DNA from: CALAED01 sp035765195
GTDB taxonomy: Bacteria > Actinomycetota > Actinomycetes > Streptosporangiales > Streptosporangiaceae
Assembly: GCA_035765195.1 (NCBI GenBank)
Contig: DASTYC010000007.1
Span: 1-64,000 of the forward strand
Length of the DNA stretch: 64,000 bases
Direction: 5' to 3'
This document shows, piece by piece, positions 43,373 to 51,700 of the stretch. The position numbers and the translations under genes are program-made. Positions within the stretch are counted from its first letter, which is position 1; every line of letters begins with the position of its first letter. Below the pieces are notes generated by a model. The model was not told the origin of the DNA. It did no database searches and worked only from the letters and a program-made list of their open reading frames with translations.

Positions 43373-44314
43373 ATGGGCCAAGCGTTATTGATCAGTCTCG
43401 TCTCTTCGCTGGCTGCCTTCCTTTGTGGCCTTGCCACGCGAGAGGTCGTTAGGCGGTGGACGGAAGTTCGCCCGGCCAGAAAGGTGTGGCGGATTGACCG
43501 CACCGTTGCGGTCTCCATCGTCACCTCTGATGGCCCTGATCGCGGCAACAAGGATGTGAGGGTGACCTGGGAAGCGGATGCCCTGGCCGCAACAGCCGTG
43601 GCACATCACCTTGGACATGCGCAAGGTATCTCGGCGCCGCGGGCGACTTCTTTTAAGAGCTTCCCGTCTCGGGACATGGGGAACAACTTAGTCATCATCG
43701 GAGGGCCGGCGATGAATGACCTTTACCTGCAATTAGAAAGACGTATGGATATCCCTTACAGTTTCAACCTCCTCTCCGATCACGCCAGGATCATCCGCAA
43801 TTCTGATAAGCGAACGTTTGCCCAGCTCGTCAGAGACGGCCGAACTTTAGAAGATTATGCCATCATCACGCTGGCAGGAAATCCGGCCCGGCCGGCGAGT
43901 CAGTTGGTCATGTTGGCGGGGTGCGGCGCCACCGGAACGCTCGCCGCCGCCGAGCTGGTGACCTCCAGCCGAATTCGCGAAGTGGCCAAGCTCGTGAAGT
44001 CGAAGGACTTTGTATCCATCGTGATACAAGTTGAGCTGATTCATGGCTACATGACCGAACCAAGAATAGTCGATCACCAGCATTGGCGCGCGGGCCCGTC
44101 CCGCCCGAACTCGAAGACCGTCGCCGACCACTTCGACATCTTCCTGGAATCGATCGACTTCGCCGAAGACAACTCCCAGCGCGCGTTGTTCGCCCAGCAG
44201 GTCGCCGAGCTCGCCCGACGGCATAAACGCGACGACGTCGCCGCGGAGCTGATGGACCAATTCGACCTGCGGGACGACCCCGAAGCCGCACCTGAGGTCG
44301 CCCGCGAAGACTGA
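43373..44314 (+). CDS. membrane-anchored protein of unknown function
   Basis: The 313-aa protein starts with one hydrophobic helix (LLISLVSSLAAFLCGLATRE) and then a soluble alpha/beta domain. Notable segments are NNLVIIGGPAMNDLYLQLE, LEDYAIITLAGNP, and MLAGCGATGTLAAAELVTS, followed by QVELIHGYMTEPRIVDH. The order GGP...N, then DYAII..NP, then AG-GTxAAAEL recalls an uncharacterised domain found at the end of some bacterial regulators, but I cannot name it. The base composition is poorer in GC than its neighbours and its codons are less biased, suggesting recent arrival. The last third returns to normal GC. Confidence 0.75.
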   Translation: MGQALLISLVSSLAAFLCGLATREVVRRWTEVRPARKVWRIDRTVAVSIVTSDGPDRGNKDVRVTWEADALAATAVAHHLGHAQGISAPRATSFKSFPSRDMGNNLVIIGGPAMNDLYLQLERRMDIPYSFNLLSDHARIIRNSDKRTFAQLVRDGRTLEDYAIITLAGNPARPASQLVMLAGCGATGTLAAAELVTSSRIREVAKLVKSKDFVSIVIQVELIHGYMTEPRIVDHQHWRAGPSRPNSKTVADHFDIFLESIDFAEDNSQRALFAQQVAELARRHKRDDVAAELMDQFDLRDDPEAAPEVARED

Positions 44315-44391
44315 ATTGGCAGCGGGCACTTTGCGTTTGCCGCCCTCCCCCCGATCACCTACCGGCGTCGCGCGGATGGCAGATCAGCGCG

Positions 44392-45246
44392 TCATGGGAT
44401 CCGTGCCACGGCTCCGTAAACGGAAACGTCGGCGGCCGACGGGCGTTCGTCCGGCGGATCGCTGTTGCGCCACTCGGTGATCGACGTGATGCCCGGCGGG
44501 ACCAAGTCCATCCCATCGAAGAAGCGTGCGAACGCCGCCCGGTTCCGCAACTGTCCTGGGGCTTTGCTGCGGGCGTTGTCCCGCTCGATGACCTTGTCGA
44601 CGTCGTCGGCCAGCCGGCGCGGCATGAAGTCGGTGGTGGCATGCGAGATGACCAGGTAACTGCCCGACGGCAGCGCGGCCGTCAGGCGGGCGACCAGCCC
44701 GTACGGGTCGGCGTCGTCGACCAAGAAATGCAGCACCGCGATCAGCATCAGCGCCACCGGCCGCCCCAGATCGAGCGTCACGCGCAACTCCGGATGGGCA
44801 AGGATCGCGTCCGGCTGCCGCAGGTCGGCGTGCAGGTAGGCGGTGGTGCCGAGGGGAGTGCCGGCCAGCAGCCGCCGCGAATGCGCCAGCACGATCGGGT
44901 CGTTGTCGACGTAGACGACGCGCGCGTCCGGCGCGACGCGTTGCGCCACCTCGTGCACATTGTCGGCGGATGGGATGCCGGTGCCGATGTCGAGGAACTG
45001 ACGGATGCCCGCCTCGGTGGCGAGGTAGGTCACGGCCCTGCGCAGGAAGCGCCGGTTTTCCTGTGCCGAGATCCTGATCGTGGGAAAGGCGGCCTCAACG
45101 GCCCGCGCGGAGATCCGGTCGACCTCGAAATTGTCCGTGCCGTCCAGCAGGTAGTTGTATCGACGGGCCGGATGCGGCACCGAGATATCGATCTCAAATG
45201 GGTCGTCCAACCGCGGATCGTCCGGCGTGAAATCCTGCGTGGTCAC
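44392..45246 (-). CDS. DUF574-type SAM-dependent methyltransferase
   Basis: The 284-aa protein is a free-standing copy of the domain that forms the C-terminal half of the SARP fusion at 1826-3442. Both share PARRYNYLLDGTDNFEVDR-type openings, the RQFLDIGTGIPSADNVHEVA SAM loop and VVYVDNDPIVLAHSR. The family is expanded in actinomycetes and its substrates are unknown. I chose the GTG at 45246 because GGAGG is spaced 4 nt from it; a longer frame to 45354 does not look coding. The gene lies downstream of the ABM-like gene on the same strand. Confidence 0.9.
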   Translation of the reverse strand: MTTQDFTPDDPRLDDPFEIDISVPHPARRYNYLLDGTDNFEVDRISARAVEAAFPTIRISAQENRRFLRRAVTYLATEAGIRQFLDIGTGIPSADNVHEVAQRVAPDARVVYVDNDPIVLAHSRRLLAGTPLGTTAYLHADLRQPDAILAHPELRVTLDLGRPVALMLIAVLHFLVDDADPYGLVARLTAALPSGSYLVISHATTDFMPRRLADDVDKVIERDNARSKAPGQLRNRAAFARFFDGMDLVPPGITSITEWRNSDPPDERPSAADVSVYGAVARIP

Positions 45247-45357
45247 GAGTCCTCCGGCAAGATTCGGCACACCTGCGGGCACACCATTATGACAGCGTCT
45301 GTGGCGATTCGGGTGATATGAATCACGACCATCTGAGGCCCGCATGGAGATCACGGC

Positions 45358-45645
45358 TTACTGTTGTTCCATCAAGTCGAGGATCCTGGTCTGCGGCCTG
45401 CCGATGAGCGCCGGTGCGTTGGCCGGCGTGGACCAGACCTTGGTGGTCAGGAAGTTGAGGAATTTCGCGGCCTCTTCGCGGGTGCCGAAGTCTAGTTCGA
45501 TCAGCACGTAGTGCTCGTCGTCAGCCGGGCGGTGGACGCGGTGGCGCGTGACGCCACTGTCGCGGCGCATGTCGGCAAACCGATCGAACGCCTGCTTCCA
45601 CATGCCGTAGTCGTTGATCATGTGTTCGATGTGCAAGGTGACCAC
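45358..45645 (-). CDS. ABM-like dimeric alpha/beta-barrel protein
   Basis: The 95-aa protein (TLHIEHMINDYGMWKQAFDR, HYVLIELDFGTREEAAKFL) has the size and beta-alpha-beta pattern of dimeric alpha/beta-barrel proteins such as antibiotic biosynthesis monooxygenases. No catalytic residue is certain. The GTG at 45645 follows AAGGAGG. It diverges from the LuxR gene with 60 bp between starts, so that regulator may control it. Confidence 0.75.
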   Translation of the reverse strand: MVTLHIEHMINDYGMWKQAFDRFADMRRDSGVTRHRVHRPADDEHYVLIELDFGTREEAAKFLNFLTTKVWSTPANAPALIGRPQTRILDLMEQQ

Positions 45646-45705
45646 GATGCCCTCCTTAGGCGGAACTTCACCCGATGGTTCAAGGATCAGCCGGTCATCG
45701 CGGCT

Positions 45706-46824
45706 ATGGGTATCCCAGATGTGTGGGGTCTGCCCGCGTACGCTTCCCTGGTGACCACCTCGATCCGGCGAGAGCGGGTGCGCGAGCGCATCGCGGGGCT
45801 GTGCCGGAGCAAAGCGCCGTCGCGGCAGTTTCGAGCGGCTGTGCTCGATCAGCTACGCCACGCCGTCGGCTTCGACTTCTACGTGTTCGTCCTGACTGAT
45901 CCGCAGACCTCCGTGGGCTGTGACCCCTTGGCCGATGTGCCGCTGCTTGATGATCTGCCACGGCTGATTCGGCTCAAGTACGCCACTGCTGTCAACCGGT
46001 GGACGACCCTTGGCGAGCCACCGGTCGCCCTGCTGTTCGAGAGCACCGCCGGGCGGCGGGAGGAGAGTCTGTTGTGGCGCGAGATGCTGGAGGCCGCGGG
46101 CATCGTGGACGTCGCGTCAATGGTGTTTCGCGACCGCTTCGGCTGCTGGGGATTTCTCGACCTGTGGCGGGGCACGCCCGGGGCGCCGTTCACCGCCGCG
46201 GACGCCGACTTCCTTGCCATGATCGCCCCGATGGTGACCACGGCGCTGCGTCGCTGCCAGGCCGCCACCTTCACCGTTCACCCCGGCGGCGGTGCCCCTC
46301 GCGAAGCACTGGTACTGCTGCTCTCACCGGATCTCACGCTGCGGGCGCAGACTCAGCAGACAGGCGACTACCTGCGCCGACTCCTGCCGACTCCAGCAGA
46401 ACAGTCTCCAATCCCAGCAGCCGCCTACAACGTGGCGGCACAGCTGGCCGCGATCGAGGCAGGCGTCGACGATCATGCGCCGTCCGCCAGGGTTCACCTT
46501 GGCCAGGGAGTATGGGTGAGCCTGCGCGCCGCCCGCATCGGCGACGGCCGGCAGCGGCCCGCCGACGGAGACCTCTCTGCTGACATCGCGGTCACCATAG
46601 AACACGCCTCACCGGCCGAACGCCTGGACGTCTTTGGCCGGGCCTTCGCGTTCACCGCTCGCGAGGCCGAACTCCTGACGGTGCTCGCTGATGGAGCCGA
46701 CACTCGGCAAGCGGCGGCACAGATGCATCTCTCGATGCATACGGTCCAGGATCACCTCAAGTCGATCTTCGACAAGGTGGACAGCCGAAGCAGACGCGAA
46801 CTGCTCGCCCGAGCCCTTGGATGA
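45706..46824 (+). CDS. LuxR-family transcriptional regulator with GAF-like sensor
   Basis: The 372-aa protein ends in a LuxR-type helix-turn-helix (FTAREAELLTVLADGADTRQ, then AAAQMHLSMHTVQDHLKSIF). The N-terminal two thirds (LRHAVGFDFYVFVL, MVFRDRFGCWGFLDLWRG) look like a GAF-type sensor. There is no phospho-acceptor domain. The start is uncertain: the ATG at 45706 and a GTG at 45751 are both in frame and neither has a clear ribosome site. It shares a short intergenic region with the ABM-like gene. Confidence 0.82.
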   Translation: MGIPDVWGLPAYASLVTTSIRRERVRERIAGLCRSKAPSRQFRAAVLDQLRHAVGFDFYVFVLTDPQTSVGCDPLADVPLLDDLPRLIRLKYATAVNRWTTLGEPPVALLFESTAGRREESLLWREMLEAAGIVDVASMVFRDRFGCWGFLDLWRGTPGAPFTAADADFLAMIAPMVTTALRRCQAATFTVHPGGGAPREALVLLLSPDLTLRAQTQQTGDYLRRLLPTPAEQSPIPAAAYNVAAQLAAIEAGVDDHAPSARVHLGQGVWVSLRAARIGDGRQRPADGDLSADIAVTIEHASPAERLDVFGRAFAFTAREAELLTVLADGADTRQAAAQMHLSMHTVQDHLKSIFDKVDSRSRRELLARALG

Positions 46825-46923
46825 TCTGGACTCTCACGAACTTCGCTCACCCCGCTCCGAGCCGCCGGCCGGAACCCCGAGCGGACCCGGAAGCCAAAAC
46901 CCCGCCACACGAGCACCGAAATG

Positions 46924-48105
46924 TCATCGGCGGCCGGCCGGGCGGAGCGTACTGCCGATCAGATCTACCTCTTGGGGCATCGCGCGGCGTCCGGCTCCCA
47001 CCGTAATGGCGCAGATCCTGTCACCCGGCATGAGGACGCGGAATTGAACGACATCGATTACCGCTGTCGCGGTCCGCAGCGTATAGCCCGCCTTGACCGC
47101 GGGTCGACCACCGATCTCGAGATCGTCCGCATGGATGTCCCGCGCCCCACTCCGCGTAAGTCCCGCTATCATGGCGATCTTCTGTTCTTGCGCCGGGACA
47201 CCCTTATTTGGTGCACAGATGCCACTGATGTTATTCACATAGCGACCGCCGGTGGCCGTTCTGTCGACGATGAACAATACGTTCTTCGTGCGAAGCGCGG
47301 CCACTTGCTTTTTGATCAGATCGGCGGAGACTCCGACAATACCCGCGTTCTGCAGCGCCTGAGCAAGATCATCACCCGCGATGTCGATCTGGACCCAGTT
47401 CTGTGGGACGGTCAGTGAAAGGCCGACTGCGGCGTTGTCGATCCTGTGCCAATCGAGCGGCACTGGAGTTGAAGCGACACGTGGCACCCGAGACCATTGA
47501 ACCTCCGACAAGGTATCTCGTGCCGCCTCGAAGCCGCCTCGCTGCTCGGCCTCACGCGGCGGACCGTCGCCTCGGTAATCAATGCTGACGGTGACGTTGG
47601 CCCGCCGCACCAGGAGGAGCATCCCCGACCCTTCGATCACCTGGACGCAACCTTCGTCCCAGACCGGGACGATTCCGAGCCGGTCCGGTGTCATCGCGTC
47701 CGCCTGGCATTCGTCCGGCTTGAATAGTCGCTGGGCGGCGCGTATCGAAATCTCAGGGGTTGAATGCTTGGCGACCGAGATCGAAATACGCAGACGTGAC
47801 GGACCGTCCTCCGGAGTAACACCGCGCTTCATCCAGTAACAGTCCGTCACCGTGGGAAGCGCGCGAACGGTTCGCGTGGTGAGCCCGTTCAAGGAAAGAG
47901 CCGATCGGGTATCGGCGGCCAGCTTCGGGCACGAGCCGACCGGCCCTTTGGCATAGACCTGTGCCTTGGTGGGAGTGCTCGCGGATGAAGCGTTCGGCGT
48001 TGCCGGCCGGCCGACCTCAGGCCGCTTCGAGGGACCACCCCCACAACCGCCGACAAATACAGCAGCAGCCAAGAAGGAGCCGAGCACAGCAGAGTTGATT
48101 CTCAA
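46924..48105 (-). CDS. secreted lipoprotein of unknown function, last gene of the RHS operon
   Basis: The 393-aa protein has a lipoprotein signal with the anchor cysteine at residue 21 (SFLAAAVFVGGCGGG), then a Ser/Thr/Pro-rich stretch. Two similar domains seem to follow, each with a cysteine pair (SCPKLAADTR...VTDCYW; FKPDECQ...WDEGCVQV), recalling DUF3558-like actinobacterial lipoproteins. I placed the start at TTG 48105, with GGAG 5 nt upstream. It begins 31 bp after the candidate immunity gene on the same strand. A membrane-surface protein in this place could protect against the toxin or help its release; this is inference. GC content is below the window average. Confidence 0.72.
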   Translation of the reverse strand: MRINSAVLGSFLAAAVFVGGCGGGPSKRPEVGRPATPNASSASTPTKAQVYAKGPVGSCPKLAADTRSALSLNGLTTRTVRALPTVTDCYWMKRGVTPEDGPSRLRISISVAKHSTPEISIRAAQRLFKPDECQADAMTPDRLGIVPVWDEGCVQVIEGSGMLLLVRRANVTVSIDYRGDGPPREAEQRGGFEAARDTLSEVQWSRVPRVASTPVPLDWHRIDNAAVGLSLTVPQNWVQIDIAGDDLAQALQNAGIVGVSADLIKKQVAALRTKNVLFIVDRTATGGRYVNNISGICAPNKGVPAQEQKIAMIAGLTRSGARDIHADDLEIGGRPAVKAGYTLRTATAVIDVVQFRVLMPGDRICAITVGAGRRAMPQEVDLIGSTLRPAGRR

Positions 48106-48136
48106 TCCATCTCCAGGGTCGAGCTGACACCTCAGG

Positions 48137-48709
48137 TTACAGAGCGAGGTGCCTTCCCCAAGCCGATTCAGGTGCATCCAATATTTGGAGCGATTGCGCA
48201 ACCTCCGGACAAAAGATCACAAGCAAGTTATCGGGCTGATACGCAGGGATACCTTGGCGCAGTTCACCCAGCGCGACCACGACGCTCGTTCCAGCTGCGA
48301 CGTCGATCCGCAACGCCCAAACTAGGTCTGATGTATCCTCCGACTCGTGGGTCGCAACCCCGAAGCCGCTTATCTCCGATTCTCGGAATCGACGCCACTC
48401 GGGTAGGTCGCTGACTTCGACGCTGCGCGTAACGCTCGCGGACTCACTCGCCCCCAAGTCGCTTGTAATGTGCAGGAACTCATCACAGTTGCGAATAGAC
48501 CACTCCATTACAATGGTCGTCTGCTCAGTCGAGATCACGACAGCGTGGTCAACTTCGTGGACGAGCGAGGCACTTTCTGCGATAATGTCAGCCTCGGGAA
48601 AATCTGACATTCTGTAACTTACGCGTTGTATGCGCTGACCGACTACGGACTGAAGGAGCTCCATAGGCAGGTCGCTGACGCAGCCAGAAGGACCATCCTT
48701 TTCCATCAC
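48137..48709 (-). CDS. candidate immunity protein for the RHS toxin
   Basis: The 190-aa acidic protein (MELLQSVVGQRIQRVSYRMS, TIVMEWSIRNCDEFLHI, EISGFGVATHESED) matches no family I know and has no signal or membrane segment. Its GTG start (48709) overlaps the stop of the RHS gene as GTGA, and an ATG three bases on overlaps as TGATG, so translation is coupled to the toxin gene. Small acidic proteins directly after a polymorphic toxin gene usually bind and block the toxin. The DNA is markedly AT-richer than the rest of the window, like the toxin tip beside it. The immunity role rests on position alone. Confidence 0.7.
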   Translation of the reverse strand: MMEKDGPSGCVSDLPMELLQSVVGQRIQRVSYRMSDFPEADIIAESASLVHEVDHAVVISTEQTTIVMEWSIRNCDEFLHITSDLGASESASVTRSVEVSDLPEWRRFRESEISGFGVATHESEDTSDLVWALRIDVAAGTSVVVALGELRQGIPAYQPDNLLVIFCPEVAQSLQILDAPESAWGRHLAL

Positions 48710-51700
48710 GAGAACAACCCAAAGTATTGGAGCGAACCTCTCGCGTCGTATACAGCACCGACGAACTGATCACCTATTATCCTATTGCTGATTACTCGCG
48801 TACCACCCTTGAAAGCCCCCTTTGTAACGCCCTGGAAATCGGAATGAGGATCGGTAAGAATGTCGTCCAGCAGGTTCTGCCCGGATGTGTTCAGGTCGGC
48901 GCCTCCCACCATGGGTAGTTCTCCCCTGTCCATGTGCTTTTGGTAAGCGCGGCCCGCGACTGTCAGGCCATTCTTGTCTTGCGCTCGCCCCGCAGCGGAC
49001 ATCGCGTCGAGGTCGAAGCCGCAGTTGTGGACGAGAACTGGCCGTGTCCCGGCTTCCACATAGAAGGTGTGGGCGTCCGCGACGGTGAGGTCGTGGACTT
49101 GTGGGTGTCCAGGGTAGGGGATGGCGCGGATGACGTCGAGGCTGACCTTGTCAGGGGTGCGGAGGATGCTGCCGAGGGCAAGTTGGTCGGCGCGGAGCCA
49201 CTGATGGCGCCGCGGGTTCCAGAAGAGGTGGTGTTCGGTGGCGACGATGACGCCGGTTTTGTGGCCGCGTGTGCCGTCGGTGTCGATAGTGATCTGGACC
49301 AGGTGGTCGTAGGAAGCGCCGCTGAAAGTGGCGATGACCCTTTGCGTGCGAGTCTCACCGGTCTTGGGGTCGGTGGCCAGGACCTTGTCGCCAACTCTTA
49401 CTTTCTCGATTGGTTTGCGCTTGCCATTGGCCATGAGGACCTGGGTGCCGGCGATGAAGCTGTTGCAGGCCTTCGCGGCTGGTTTGGCCTTGCGCAGCCA
49501 TTTGAACAGATTTCCTAGGTAGCCGATGTTGGGTATGGCAGAGGCGGCGGATAGCGCGGCCATTCCCCACTTGCCTTCGGCGGCGTAGAGCGCGCCGTTG
49601 ACGATGTCAGCAGGGTCACCGACGCCGGGTATCAGTCCCAGCGTGTTCAGGTCGTCGTGCAGGGTGGTGGCTTTGCAGGCCGCTTCGCCGGGGTATTCGG
49701 AGCAGAAGGCGATCTTCCCTTGCATGTACAACTGCAGGTCGCGCGCGTCCTGAATGGCGTCACGAAGTGCTTGCAGCCGCTGGTTGTACTGCGTCTTGCG
49801 TTGCTTTCCCTCGGGCAACGCCGGAAAGGCGGGTTCGGGATATCGTGGCTCGTCGCCGTCCCACCCCCCGTTGGGCTTTGGCTTGTCGCAACCCTTGCCG
49901 GCGTAATAGCAGTCCTTGTTGCCGCGCAGAGGCCCGTCGAGGCCGTCCGGGTCGCTCATCGTTACCGGCGTGTTGTTCGCGTAGGAGTAGCCGTCCCAGC
50001 TCTGTGGGTAGTCGAGATTGAACAGCGGGTCAACGGAGATGAATCGGCCGGTGGCGGGGTCGTATTCGCGTGCGCCGAGGTGGGTGAGCCCGGTCGGGTC
50101 GGCGGTCCCGCCGACGAAGCTCTTGTCGCCGGGCCAGGTCCCCTGGGTCGCGCCGCGGGGTTGGCCGAAGGGGGTGAAGCGGCGCTGGGTGAGGGCCTGG
50201 GTGGTGGCGTCAATGGCTTCTTCGGCGGTGCCGTGGTGGTCGGCGGCGAGGAATTGCGCCCCCGAGGTGGTGCGTGTCGCGACCGTTTGGCCGTTGTGGA
50301 GGTAGTAGCGGGTGCCGCGGACGGTGTTGGTGGCCTTGTCCAGCCGCAGCTCCATGGTGTTCATGGACAGGGTCGTGGCGGCCGAGTCGCGGCGGAGCAG
50401 GCGGTTGCCGCCCGCGTCGTAGAGGTAGCTGGTGTCGCCCGCCGCCGCGTCAGCGATCTTGGTGAGTTTGCCTTCGCCGTCCCAGGTGAGTGTCTGGTTC
50501 GCCGTGCCGGTGTCGCGGGTGGTGGTGTTGCCGGAGGCGTCGTAGCCATAGGACTCGTTGTGGGCGCCGGCGCCGGTTTGGGTGACGCCTTGCAGCCGGT
50601 GACCCTGCCCGGCCGGCGGGTAGGTGTAGGTGCGGGTGGCGGCGATGCTTCCGTCCGCGTTGTGGCTGGTTTCGGTCTTGCGGTTCCCCGCGGTGTCGTA
50701 GGTGTAGGTGTGCCAATAGGGCGCCGGGCCGCCAAGCGCGCCGGAGGGATCGGCGGCGCAGGTCGCCGTCCGCTGGGCCGATGCGTCGGTGAGCCTGCGC
50801 AGGTGGTCGTAGCGGAAGCATTGATTGTCGACGCCAGAGCGGGAGGTGTCGGTGATGTGGATGACGTTCCCCGCGTCGTCGTAGCCGTAGACGGCGTCCC
50901 GGTCGACGCCGGCGATGTTCTCGCGGTCGGTGCGGGACTCGTGCAGCCGCTGCGTCCCGTACTCGTAGCCCAGGGTGAGCCAGGTCTTCGCGCCGCCGGT
51001 CGACAGCTCGTATTGCTGGGGTTTGCCGGTGGCTGAGTAGTTGGTGTTGGTCACGTACGACGACAGGTTGCCGGTCAGCCTGACCGGGCGTTTGAGGTTG
51101 TCGGCGTCGTAACCGATCACGACGGACTCGGCCGCCAGTCCGCCGCCGGCGGGGAAGCCGTAGCCCTGGACGGTGTCGTCGAGGTTGTAGGTGGTGCCGA
51201 AGGTGTAGCTGCCGGCGAGTTTCTCCTCGCCCGCGATCGACGGGATGGTGTAAGTAGTGCGCAGCGGCCGGTTGAGGTTGTCGTAGAAGCTGTAGCCGAT
51301 GGTGTAGGCCGCGCCCCCGGAAAACCGGGTAGCGGTGGCCGGTTGGCCCTTGCGGGCGGTGTCGTAGGTCCATTCGGCCAGCTTGGGGCCGGAGGTGGAG
51401 GTCTCGTATTCGCCCGTTTTACGGCCGAGCGGGTCGTAGGTGAAGGCGAGCTTCCTCCCCCGGCCATCTTCCGTGGAGGTGACCCGGTCGAGGTCGTCGT
51501 AGCCGGTGGTGGTGGTGCCGGTGTCCGGATCGGTGCTTTGGATCTTGCGGCCGCGCAGGTCGTAGGTGTAGGTCCAGGTGTTGCCGCCGAAGCCGTTGAC
51601 GGTCTTGAGCTGGCCGGCGGGGGTGTAGGCGTAGCTGGTGGAGTCATACGCGCCGGTCGGGCTGTCGCCCTTGTATTGGCGTAGCTCGACCTTCTGGTCG

